NCBI GenBank assembly: GCA_016784965.1
Contig: JADHTQ010000027.1
Location: forward strand, 1-53,429
From: Bacteriovoracaceae bacterium
GTDB taxonomy: Bacteria; Bdellovibrionota; Bacteriovoracia; Bacteriovoracales; Bacteriovoracaceae
Length of the DNA stretch: 53,429 nucleotides
Direction of reading: 5' to 3'
The translations under genes were made by a program, and so were the position numbers. Each line of letters starts with the position of its first letter. Position 1 is the stretch's first letter. The notes under the pieces are model-generated. The model was not told the origin of the DNA and did no database searches. It saw only the letters and a program-made list of their open reading frames with translations. This document shows, one piece after another, positions 8,366 to 16,371 of the stretch.

Positions 8366-8415
8366 TATAGTGTAGTAGAAAATCTTGCCAAATAACGTCC
8401 ATTTTTATAGTGTAG
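8366..8415 (+). promoter_or_regulatory. Direct repeat TATAGTGTAG upstream of the ferredoxin oxidoreductase operon
   Basis: TATAGTGTAG occurs at 8366-8375 and again at 8406-8415, exactly 40 bases apart, about four helical turns. The second copy includes a -10-like TATAGT, with TTGCCA (8385-8390) as a possible -35 at a short 15-base spacing. The repeat may be an operator pair or a duplicated promoter for the seven-gene operon starting at 8456. Confidence 0.4.
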
Positions 8416-8455
8416 CCATCTTAAGTGTTTTCAATAATTTCAAGGAGGCCTTTTT

Positions 8456-8683
8456 GTGACTAACGATGATAAAGATATTCCACGAGTGGAAATAATCCCC
8501 GAAGAATGTAAGGGATGCGAACTTTGTGTTACTCAATGCCCAAAAGATTGTTTGTACATGTCTGATAAGATCAATCAATTCGGATACAATGTTGCGTGCT
8601 ACACAGGGGAATCATGCACTGGGTGCGGAATTTGTTTTTATGCTTGCCCCGAACCAGGAACAATAAAAGTTTTTAAAAAATAA
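8456..8683 (+). CDS. 2-oxoacid:ferredoxin oxidoreductase, ferredoxin-like (delta) subunit
   Basis: The 75-residue protein contains two 4Fe-4S motifs, [12 protein letters not shown] near residue 20 and [12 protein letters not shown] near residue 59. This is the usual form of the small KorD/VorD-type subunit that passes electrons from the thiamine enzyme. The start is GTG, with a strong AAGGAGG seven bases upstream. It is the first gene of a seven-gene operon and lies 11 bases before the alpha subunit. A stand-alone ferredoxin is possible, but order and spacing favour a subunit. Confidence 0.9.
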   Translation: MTNDDKDIPRVEIIPEECKGCELCVTQCPKDCLYMSDKINQFGYNVACYTGESCTGCGICFYACPEPGTIKVFKK

Positions 8684-8694
8684 GGGAGAAAGTG

Positions 8695-9753
8695 ATGAAA
8701 AGAGAATTTATAAAAGGAAATGATGCAATCGCCAAGGCAGCACTGCTGGCCGGTTGTACTCAGTACTACGGTTACCCCATTACTCCCTCTAGTGAAATAA
8801 TTCACACTGTAGCAAGAGTTTTCCCTAAAGCCGGAGCTAGCTTTGTACAAGCCGAAAGTGAGTTGGCTGCCATAAACATGGTTTACGGTGCTGCCACTAC
8901 TGGACAGAGAATTATGACAGCATCATCTAGCCCTGGAATTAGTCTCAAGCAAGAAGGGGTATCATACATGGCGTCTGCGGAACTTCCATGTGTGGTGGTA
9001 GATATCATGAGAGCAGGCCCAGGTCTTGGTAACATCTGGCCTGAGCAAAGTGATTATGACCAAGTGGTAAAAGGTGGCGGACACGGTAGTTATAAAACAC
9101 CAGTTTTAGCACCAAATTGTCCACAAGAAATGTGCGATCATACGATCTTGGCCTTTGAGCTTGCAGATAAGTATCGAACTCCTGTTTACGTTTTGGCCGA
9201 TGCCTACATGGGGCAGGTAATGGAACCAGTTACATTTCCTAGCGAAGTCGCCAAAGTGGAAAAAAAAGATTGGGCGTTATATGCAGATAAAGACAGCAAG
9301 CACAACCTCGTAACTTCAATTCAAATGAATACTATAGAGATGGAAAAGGTGAACATTAGATTGCAAAAGAAGTACCAAGAGATTGTTGCAAATGAAGTAC
9401 GTTTTGAAGAATACTGCATGGACGATGCAGAGATGGCATTGGTCTCTTATGGAATCGCTTCTAGAATTTCACGAAGTGTAGTGGATGAATTAAGAGAAAC
9501 TGGACTGAAGGTTGGTCTTCTAAGGCCAATTACCCTTTATCCATTTCCAACTTTGCGGATACAAGAGCTTAGTAAAAGAATTAAAGTTTTTGCTGCAATC
9601 GAACTATCAAATGGCCAGATGGTAGATGATGTTAAGTTAGCAGTTAATGGAGCCTGTCCTGTCGAGTACTATGGGAGAATGGGAGGAGCAGTTCCCACCC
9701 ACGAAGAAGTCGTTTCTCAGGTTAAGGGATTTTATAAATTGTATCTAGCTTAA
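8695..9753 (+). CDS. 2-oxoacid:ferredoxin oxidoreductase, alpha subunit
   Basis: This 352-residue subunit resembles KorA/VorA, which carries the pyrimidine-binding domain of the thiamine diphosphate site. Near the N-terminus are GNDAIAKAALLAGC and YYGYPITPSSEI, followed by QAESELAAINMVYGAA and a TASSSPGISLKQEG stretch. The C-terminal part (from about 240) is the transketolase-C-like domain. ATG 8695 is chosen over GTG 8692 because the GGGAGA site is better spaced. The enzyme oxidatively decarboxylates a 2-oxoacid to acyl-CoA and reduces ferredoxin. 2-Oxoglutarate, branched-chain or other substrates cannot be told apart by eye. Confidence 0.9.
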   Translation: MKREFIKGNDAIAKAALLAGCTQYYGYPITPSSEIIHTVARVFPKAGASFVQAESELAAINMVYGAATTGQRIMTASSSPGISLKQEGVSYMASAELPCVVVDIMRAGPGLGNIWPEQSDYDQVVKGGGHGSYKTPVLAPNCPQEMCDHTILAFELADKYRTPVYVLADAYMGQVMEPVTFPSEVAKVEKKDWALYADKDSKHNLVTSIQMNTIEMEKVNIRLQKKYQEIVANEVRFEEYCMDDAEMALVSYGIASRISRSVVDELRETGLKVGLLRPITLYPFPTLRIQELSKRIKVFAAIELSNGQMVDDVKLAVNGACPVEYYGRMGGAVPTHEEVVSQVKGFYKLYLA

Positions 9754-9774
9754 AACTTAAATTGGAGAAAAAAG

Positions 9775-11211
9775 ATGGGAAAAATATTACAAAAACCAAC
9801 AGGATTCTATGATAAGTTTGTTAGAAAGCCTGGTACATATGATCAAGTAACTCATTACTGCCCCGGCTGTGGACACGGACGTATCCATAAATTAATTGCC
9901 GAGGCCATGCAAAATTTAGAAATTGGTGACCAAACGGTTTTTATCTCTCCAGTTGGTTGCTCGGTATTTGCCTACTACTACTTCGATTGTGGAAATATTC
10001 AATCAGCACATGGTAGAGCACCCGCTGTTGGCACCGGAGTCGCAAGAAGTAACCCTCACGCTATAACCATCAGCTATCAAGGTGACGGTGATTTGGGTGC
10101 AATTGGTACTTCTGAAATTATCCATGCTGCCAATCGAGGCGAGCGGATGACAATCATTTTTGTTAATAATGGAATTTATGGGATGACCGGAGGCCAAATG
10201 GCCCCCACAACATTACCAGGACAAATTACTAGTACAACTCCATATGGGCGTGATGCAGCAACAACAGGGCTGCCAATGAAAATGTGTGAAATTATCTCTC
10301 AATTAGATGCCCCAGTATATGTTGAAAGAACGGCAGTGACAGACGCCAAGGGCATTATGAAAACAAAAAGAGCGATCACGAAAGCTTTAAAGTCACAGAA
10401 AGAGGGCTATGGATTTTCATTTGTCGAGATTTTGTCAGCTTGTCCTATCGGTTGGAAAATGTCTGCCAATGACTCCATAAAAAGAATTGAAGAGGAGATG
10501 ATTCCATATTTTCCGCTAAAAACTTTTAAAGATGAAATTGCAGATAGAACTCCCAGGCCAGTAGTACCTGTAGCACCTTCTCAGGAGGATGTGTTAAAAG
10601 CATTAGGTCATGATCAAAAAGAGGAAATACTATTTAAAAATGACAAAAAATTTATAGATGATTTTACTACTCAAAAGGTTAGAATCGCAGGTTTTGGCGG
10701 CCAAGGTGTTTTGATGGCCGGTACAACGCTTGGCATGCTGGGAATGGAACTAGGATTGGATGTAACATGGTTGCCGTCTTATGGTCCAGAAATGAGAGGT
10801 GGCACCGCCAATTGTCACGTGGTTTTATCCAATAAAGAAGTTGGATCTCCTGTTGTTGAGTCACCAAATGTTCTAATTGCGATGAATGAACCGTCTCTTG
10901 TGGAATTTGAGCCGAGTGTAACACCTGGAGGTTTGGTAATTGTAAACTCTTCAGTTGTAGTCGGAAAATGTAAAAGAAGTGATGTGACGGTTTTAGAAAT
11001 TCCCATGACAGAGATTGCAGACTCATGTGGCCTCAAGGCCGCTGCCAATATGGCTTCTATAAGTGCATATCTGGCTTTTTCAAAAGTAATAGAAAAAGAT
11101 CAACTGGTGACTTTAATTAAGGCCAAGTTTAAGAAAAAATCTTTGATCGAGCAAAACGTAGCCGTTATCGAAGCAGCATACAAATATGTGAGTGATCATG
11201 TTAGGGGCTAA
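9775..11211 (+). CDS. 2-oxoacid:ferredoxin oxidoreductase, fused beta and gamma subunits
   Basis: The 478-residue protein joins two subunits. Residues 1 to about 290 are the beta, thiamine diphosphate-binding part, with HYCPGCGHGRIHK near residue 28 and GDGDLGAIGTSE leading to VNNGIYGMTGGQ. From about residue 300, VRIAGFGGQGVLMAGTTLG, PSYGPEMRGGTANC and EPSLVEFEPSV mark the gamma part. Beta-gamma fusion is known in some VorB/KorB-type enzymes. GGAGA precedes ATG. Its 3' end overlaps the alcohol dehydrogenase start by 14 bases, which suggests coupled translation. Confidence 0.9.
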   Translation: MGKILQKPTGFYDKFVRKPGTYDQVTHYCPGCGHGRIHKLIAEAMQNLEIGDQTVFISPVGCSVFAYYYFDCGNIQSAHGRAPAVGTGVARSNPHAITISYQGDGDLGAIGTSEIIHAANRGERMTIIFVNNGIYGMTGGQMAPTTLPGQITSTTPYGRDAATTGLPMKMCEIISQLDAPVYVERTAVTDAKGIMKTKRAITKALKSQKEGYGFSFVEILSACPIGWKMSANDSIKRIEEEMIPYFPLKTFKDEIADRTPRPVVPVAPSQEDVLKALGHDQKEEILFKNDKKFIDDFTTQKVRIAGFGGQGVLMAGTTLGMLGMELGLDVTWLPSYGPEMRGGTANCHVVLSNKEVGSPVVESPNVLIAMNEPSLVEFEPSVTPGGLVIVNSSVVVGKCKRSDVTVLEIPMTEIADSCGLKAAANMASISAYLAFSKVIEKDQLVTLIKAKFKKKSLIEQNVAVIEAAYKYVSDHVRG

Positions 11212-12361
11212 CATAACTCTAAATTGGCCTTCGACCATAGAGTTTGGAGAAGGCAAATTAGAAAGACTAATAGAGCATCTAAAGGACAACAAAAGAGTTT
11301 TCTTTTTAGTTGATCAACATATTGTCGGCAAGATTGATCCTATTACTTCTAAACTCAAAAGTATGGGGATATCTACACAAGTATCCACTGAGATAGTGCC
11401 CGAGCCTCCACTTGAAGCTTTAGAACAGCTACTTGAGCCAGTTAGAAGTTTTGCACCTGATGCTATTGTAGGTGTAGGGGGAGGATCAACTCTCGATTTG
11501 GCCAAACTGGTAGCGGTCTTGTTTGACGGCTCTCAAAATGTTATGGATATTATTGGTGTTGGATTGGTCAAAGACAGAAAGGTAAAGCTAATTACAGTTT
11601 CTACCACCTCAGGAACTGGCAGTGAAGTGACCCCGATTGCAGTTTTAACAGATGTTCAGCAAAAGCTAAAAAAGGGAGTCGTTAGCCAATTTTTAATTCC
11701 AGATGTGGCAATTGTAGATCCACTATTAACTTTAAGTGTTCCCAAATCTATTACTGCAGCAACTGGAATGGATGCCATAGTTCATTGTATTGAAGCTTAT
11801 ACAAACCGTTTTGCACATCACATAATTGATAATATTGCCCTAGAGGGAATTAGATTACTTTCTAAAAATTTAGAAAGTGCTGTAAAAACTGGCGATGATA
11901 AACAGGCAAGAAGTGCATGTGCTCTTGGTAGCATGTATGGAGGCATGTGTCTTGGGCCTGTGAATACTGCAGCCGTACACGCAATGGCCTATCCTTTGGG
12001 AGGAGAGTTTAAAATTTCTCATGGCGTTTCAAATTCAGTACTTCTGCCATTTGTCATGATCTATAATCTTCCAAGCTGTACTGCAAAGTATGCCAATATT
12101 GCCAAGGCCATTGGGGTAGAGCGCAAAGCAGGGGAGACAGACGAGACTGTGGCCATGAATGGAATTTTGAGATTAAGAGAGATCGCACTTAATTGTGAAA
12201 TTCCCTCAAATATAAAAATGTTGGATGTTCCAGAAGATGCTATTGATTCCATGGCTCATAGTGCGTTAAAAGTTACAAGGCTTATGGCAAATAACCCCAG
12301 AGAAATTGATTTTGATAGCGCTAAAGAAATTTATACTAAGGCTTACAAAGGGATTTTATAA
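11198..12361 (+). CDS. Iron-containing (group III) alcohol dehydrogenase
   Basis: The 387-residue protein is a Fe-ADH family member: GVGGGSTLDLAK binds NAD(P), TTSGTGSEVTP follows, and the metal site is visible as GMDAIVHCIEAY (Asp and His) and HAMAYPLGGEFKISHG (first and last His). The middle His of the usual HAMAHPLG is Tyr here. Such enzymes reduce aldehydes to alcohols or the reverse. ATG 11198 is used; GTG 11192 in the same frame is possible, and neither has a clear ribosome site, consistent with coupling to the overlapping upstream gene. Together with the next gene it could convert an acid or aldehyde to an alcohol. Confidence 0.88.
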   Translation: MLGANITLNWPSTIEFGEGKLERLIEHLKDNKRVFFLVDQHIVGKIDPITSKLKSMGISTQVSTEIVPEPPLEALEQLLEPVRSFAPDAIVGVGGGSTLDLAKLVAVLFDGSQNVMDIIGVGLVKDRKVKLITVSTTSGTGSEVTPIAVLTDVQQKLKKGVVSQFLIPDVAIVDPLLTLSVPKSITAATGMDAIVHCIEAYTNRFAHHIIDNIALEGIRLLSKNLESAVKTGDDKQARSACALGSMYGGMCLGPVNTAAVHAMAYPLGGEFKISHGVSNSVLLPFVMIYNLPSCTAKYANIAKAIGVERKAGETDETVAMNGILRLREIALNCEIPSNIKMLDVPEDAIDSMAHSALKVTRLMANNPREIDFDSAKEIYTKAYKGIL

Positions 12362-14092
12362 ATGAAGGGTTTTTTTAATAAAATTTTATATATAGATCTA
12401 TCAAATGAGTCTTTTCATTATCAAGATATTACGGATGATCTTTTAGGTCGTTGTTTAGGTGGAAAAGGTCTTGGGGCCCATCTTCTTATGAAAGAAAATG
12501 AGCAGGGAGTAGATCCGCTGTCTAAAGACAATGTGTTCATTATTGCTACTGGACCAATTACTGGCACTATGGCCTGGAGTCAATCACGCTTTGGAGCCTA
12601 TACAAAAAGCCCAGCCACTGGTGGTTTTGGTGAATCCTATTGTGGTGGTTCACTGGCACCTAAAATAAAAGGCTGTGGAGTAGATGCCATTGTCATCAAG
12701 GGAGGAGCATCTAAGCTAAGTTACCTGGCCATTGATGAAAGTGGAGTGAAGTTTTGTGATGCAACTGCCATCTTACAAGCTGAGACATTTGAAAGTGAAG
12801 ACTATATTTTAAAGGATGCACCAAAAGGTGCAGGAGCGATGGTCATAGGTCCTGCCGGTGAGAACCTAGTTCGTTTTGCTTGCATCAAGTCTGACAAGTG
12901 GAGGTCACTGGGCCGTGGTGGACTGGGAGCTGTTTGGGGAGCTAAAAACCTAAAAGGTATTTCGTTTTCCGGCAAAAAAAAATGTGAGATTGCCAATCAG
13001 GATCTGTTGAAAAAGTTTGTGAAAATTATCTCTCAAAAAGGCAAAGAAAGTCCGGTAACCGCCTTATACCAAAAACTAGGCACCCCCATGCAAGTAAAGG
13101 TCATGAATGCCAAAAAAGGTTTTCCAACCCGTTACTGGCAAAAGGGATACTTTGATGGGTGGGAAAAACTTTCTGCTGATTATATGCAAGAAAATTTTGA
13201 GGTTAGTCAGCACCCATGCCCAACTTGTTTTTTACGATGTACGAAACACTCAGTTGTAAAAAATGGAAGACATAAGGGGCTGGAGCTTGAGGGACCAGAG
13301 TTTGAAACTATCTATGCTTTGGGAGGCCTGAGTGAAATAGACTCATTAGAAGAGGTCGCCTGGCTAAATGTTCTTTGTGACAAACTTGGAATTGATACTA
13401 TGAGTGCTGGTAATATTGCCGCCTTTGCAGTCGAGGCCCATAAGGCCTCTAAAATTGATTTTGAGATCGATTATAACCAACCAGATCGAATCGCAGAACT
13501 TTTTGGCCTAATTTCAAAAGGTGAAGGCGTAGGTAAGATTTTTCAAAAAGGTATTAAAGAAGCTTCAAAAGAACTCGGTCTTGAAGATATAGCTATTCAC
13601 GTGAAAGGGTTAGAGCCTGCCGGATTTGATCCACGAGTGCTAAAGGGAATGGGATTATCTTATGCAACTTCGGCCAGAGGTGCTTGTCACTTGCGTGGAA
13701 CATTTTATAAAGCAGAACTATCAGGCATGATGGACCCAGATCAAATTAAGGGCAAGGCCAAACTACTAATTGATTTTGAAGATCGTGCAGCAATTTTTGA
13801 TAGTATGGTCCTTTGTCGCTTTTTTAGAGATTATATTTTGTGGGATGAGCTACTAATGCTTATCGAGGCAACAACTGGGAAAATTTATACTAAGGAGCAA
13901 CTTGCTGATCTGGCCAATGAGACCACCAACCTTACGCGCAGGTATAATCATCGCGAAGGATTGGATAGCTCGACGGACACGTTACCTAAGCGTTTTTTAA
14001 CTGAGGCAACAAAAGAGGGGGCAACCATGTCCCGGGAAGATTTAGATATGATGATCAAAGAATATAATGAACTTAGGTCAAAAAATATTTAA
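12362..14092 (+). CDS. Aldehyde:ferredoxin oxidoreductase (tungsten/molybdenum pterin enzyme)
   Basis: The 576-residue protein has the size and order of AOR-family enzymes. Residues 1-210 form the pterin-binding domain (LGGKGLGAHLL, ATGPITGT, SPATGGFGESYCGG). Iron-sulphur ligands appear as CPTCFLRC near residue 285 and a distal Cys in VLCRFF near 484. The family interconverts aldehydes and carboxylic acids with ferredoxin. ATG directly follows the alcohol dehydrogenase stop, with AAGGGA upstream. No molybdopterin or tungstate uptake genes are in the window. The specific aldehyde is unknown; linkage to a 2-oxoacid oxidoreductase suggests aldehydes or acids from amino acid or hydroxyacid breakdown. 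Confidence 0.9.
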   Translation: MKGFFNKILYIDLSNESFHYQDITDDLLGRCLGGKGLGAHLLMKENEQGVDPLSKDNVFIIATGPITGTMAWSQSRFGAYTKSPATGGFGESYCGGSLAPKIKGCGVDAIVIKGGASKLSYLAIDESGVKFCDATAILQAETFESEDYILKDAPKGAGAMVIGPAGENLVRFACIKSDKWRSLGRGGLGAVWGAKNLKGISFSGKKKCEIANQDLLKKFVKIISQKGKESPVTALYQKLGTPMQVKVMNAKKGFPTRYWQKGYFDGWEKLSADYMQENFEVSQHPCPTCFLRCTKHSVVKNGRHKGLELEGPEFETIYALGGLSEIDSLEEVAWLNVLCDKLGIDTMSAGNIAAFAVEAHKASKIDFEIDYNQPDRIAELFGLISKGEGVGKIFQKGIKEASKELGLEDIAIHVKGLEPAGFDPRVLKGMGLSYATSARGACHLRGTFYKAELSGMMDPDQIKGKAKLLIDFEDRAAIFDSMVLCRFFRDYILWDELLMLIEATTGKIYTKEQLADLANETTNLTRRYNHREGLDSSTDTLPKRFLTEATKEGATMSREDLDMMIKEYNELRSKNI

Positions 14093-14102
14093 GAGGCAAA
14101 AA

Positions 14103-15053
14103 ATGAAGATTGTAATTTTAGACGGACATACTGTTAATCCTGGAGATTTGGATTGGAAACCACTTGAAAAAATTGGTGATGTTGCTGTTTATCCTAGAAC
14201 CAGCAGCGACCAGGTTCTAGAGAGATCAATGGATGCCGAAATAATTATTACTAGTAAAGTTATAATAGATAAGGACATAATCAACAAACTGCCAAAGCTG
14301 CGTTATGTTGGGGTTATTGCCACTGGTTTTAATGTAGTAGATATAGAAGCTGCCCGCCAAAAAAATATCGTAGTAACCAATGTAGCAGCTTACAGCACCT
14401 CATCGGTTGTGCAGTTAGTTTTTGCTCACATTCTAGAGTTGGCCAGAAGAGTTGGACATCACGACCAGTCAGTAAAAAGTGGCCAGTGGTCAAAGGCTTC
14501 TGACTTTTGCTACTGGGATTTTCCACAGGTTGGGCTGGATAAGAAGGCCTTGGGTATTATAGGATTTGGCAATATTGGGCAAAGTGTGGCCGCTGTTGGC
14601 AGCAGTTTTGGAATGAAGATTATTGCACATGACAATTTTATAGATAAATCCAAGCACTCAGATGTTGAGTTTGTCGAGCTAGATTCTATTTTTAAAAGAA
14701 GCGACTTTTTGAGTATTCATTGTCCACTTACTGATGAGACGAAGAACTTGATAAACAAAGATAATCTTATAAAAATGAAAAAGACCGCCTACCTCATTAA
14801 TACAAGTAGAGGACCTGTAGTAAATGAACTGGACTTGGCTTGGGCCTTAAATACTGGAGAAATTGCAGGTGCTGGACTTGACGTTTTACAAGTGGAGCCA
14901 CCGGGTGATAACCCACTGTTTAAGGCCAAAAATTGTTATATCACTCCTCATATCGGGTGGGCCTGTTTTGAAGCGAGGTCTTTGTTGATTGAACTTACTG
15001 CTTCGAATGTAGACGCATTTTTAGCAGGTGACCCCATCAATGTAGTAAATTGA
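14103..15053 (+). CDS. D-2-hydroxyacid dehydrogenase (glycerate/hydroxypyruvate reductase-like)
   Basis: The start is placed at ATG 14103, because AGAGG lies six bases upstream and MKIVILDGHTVNPGD is a typical beginning; this gives 316 residues. The NAD site GFGNIGQSVA is near residue 155, and the catalytic Arg (NTSRGPVVNE), Glu (DVLQVEPP) and His (TPHIGWACFEAR) are all present. These enzymes interconvert 2-oxoacids and D-2-hydroxyacids. It lies between the AOR and LarA-like genes and ends in TGATG, sharing one base with the next start. It would supply 2-oxoacid to the ferredoxin oxidoreductase or drain it. The substrate is not decidable from sequence. Confidence 0.9.
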   Translation: MKIVILDGHTVNPGDLDWKPLEKIGDVAVYPRTSSDQVLERSMDAEIIITSKVIIDKDIINKLPKLRYVGVIATGFNVVDIEAARQKNIVVTNVAAYSTSSVVQLVFAHILELARRVGHHDQSVKSGQWSKASDFCYWDFPQVGLDKKALGIIGFGNIGQSVAAVGSSFGMKIIAHDNFIDKSKHSDVEFVELDSIFKRSDFLSIHCPLTDETKNLINKDNLIKMKKTAYLINTSRGPVVNELDLAWALNTGEIAGAGLDVLQVEPPGDNPLFKAKNCYITPHIGWACFEARSLLIELTASNVDAFLAGDPINVVN

Positions 15054-16222
15054 TGATCGATAAACTAGTAAAGATTAAACAAAATTTCCCTAATCATGCC
15101 ATAGATGACGTTCTATTGTACTTGCAAGATTTACTTAAAAATTCGAAGTTAAACATACTACCTGGTAGTAAAATTGCTATAGCAGTTGGAAGTCGAGGAA
15201 TCAACAACCTGCCTCTTATTGTCAAAACCCTGGGAGAATGGTTGGTTGATCTTGGCGCCCATCCTTTTGTTGTGCCTGCTATGGGCAGTCATGGTGGGGC
15301 TACAGCTTTAGGACAAGTTGAAATTTTAAACTCTTTAGGAATTGATGAAAAGGCGATGGGCATGCCTATCTGCTCTTCTATGAAGGTTGTTGAATTAGAG
15401 CAAGAGGGTACTGAGTTTAAGGCATATATGGATGAGCAAGCATATTTGTCTGATGGAGTTATTCTAATTAATAGAATTAAGCCACACACCGATTTTAAGT
15501 CTGACTTTGAAAGTGGCCTGGTTAAAATGGCAACCATTGGCCTTGGAAACCATAAACAGGCCCAAGCAATTCATCGCTTAGGGGTTGAGGGCCTAAAAAA
15601 TGTTATGCCCCAGATTGCAAAAATAGTTTTTGATAGCGAAAAAATTATAATGGGTGTGGGCATTGTAGAAGATGGAAATGATGAAACAGCAGTTATAAAG
15701 TGTTTACCAACATCAAAGATTTTTATTGAGGAGCCACTTTTGTTGAAGAAGGCCAAGGACTATATGCCATCTCTGCCCACAGATGAAATAGATATTTTGA
15801 TTGTAGATCAGATTGGAAAAAACATTAGTGGCACAGGCCTTGATCCAAACATTATAGGAAGAATAAAAATATTAGGTGAGTTGGAACCAAAGCGGCCAAA
15901 AATTAAAATTATCATAGTTGATGATGTTACTGCCGAGTCCCACGGCAATGCAATAGGAATTGGTTTGGCCGATATTATTACTAAAAAGCTATACGATAAG
16001 ATTAATTATCAAGCCATGTATGAAAATGTTTTAACGAGTACTTTCATTGAAAGGGCCAAGGTTCCATTGGTAGCAAATGATTTAAATGAAGCTTTCAAGA
16101 TCGCAAAGTCTGTCTGTGGACTAGTAGAAGAGAGCAAACTACGAGTTGTAAGAATTAACAACACACTTGATCTAAGTGAGGTAGAGGTTTCAAAAAGTAT
16201 TTTGGAGTCTATGTCTAATTGA
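15053..16222 (+). CDS. LarA-like (lactate racemase N-domain, DUF2088) protein
   Basis: The 389-residue protein shows the family features PAMGSHGGAT near residue 80, NRIKPHTDFKSDFESGLVKM near 140 and IGLGNHKQAQAIH. The family includes LarA, a nickel-pincer 2-hydroxyacid racemase, and many homologues of unknown substrate. ATG 15053 overlaps the upstream TGA; TTG 15050 is an alternative. It is the last gene of the operon and is followed by a GC-rich terminator. Next to a D-2-hydroxyacid dehydrogenase, racemisation or epimerisation of a 2-hydroxyacid is the natural guess. No larB, larC or larE cofactor genes are present here. A non-nickel role is possible. Confidence 0.75.
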   Translation: MIDKLVKIKQNFPNHAIDDVLLYLQDLLKNSKLNILPGSKIAIAVGSRGINNLPLIVKTLGEWLVDLGAHPFVVPAMGSHGGATALGQVEILNSLGIDEKAMGMPICSSMKVVELEQEGTEFKAYMDEQAYLSDGVILINRIKPHTDFKSDFESGLVKMATIGLGNHKQAQAIHRLGVEGLKNVMPQIAKIVFDSEKIIMGVGIVEDGNDETAVIKCLPTSKIFIEEPLLLKKAKDYMPSLPTDEIDILIVDQIGKNISGTGLDPNIIGRIKILGELEPKRPKIKIIIVDDVTAESHGNAIGIGLADIITKKLYDKINYQAMYENVLTSTFIERAKVPLVANDLNEAFKIAKSVCGLVEESKLRVVRINNTLDLSEVEVSKSILESMSN

Positions 16223-16291
16223 ATTTTTCTTTACATTTATACTGCTCTAAAGGGTGCGGTAGTGGCGCGCCGGGTCACTGTAATTTGTACA

Positions 16292-16320
16292 GCGCACGGC
16301 GCGGTGCGCCTTGTTTATTT
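16292..16320 (+). terminator. Rho-independent terminator of the ferredoxin/hydroxyacid operon
   Basis: GCGCAC (16292-16297) pairs with GTGCGC (16304-16309) around GGCGCG, and C TTGTTTATTT follows. It lies 70 bases past the LarA-like stop. The stem is strikingly GC-rich for this genome. A GGCGCGCC palindrome sits just upstream at 16264-16271. Confidence 0.65.
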
Positions 16321-16371
16321 CTGTGTAGTGTCATATTTGAGCCCTAGTTTGAAAACAACCTGGAGAAAATT

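Noticed and set aside
16264-16320. GC-rich patch considered as a transferred segment or REP element
   Set aside because: It is explained by a hairpin plus T-rich tract at an operon end, so a terminator is the simpler reading.
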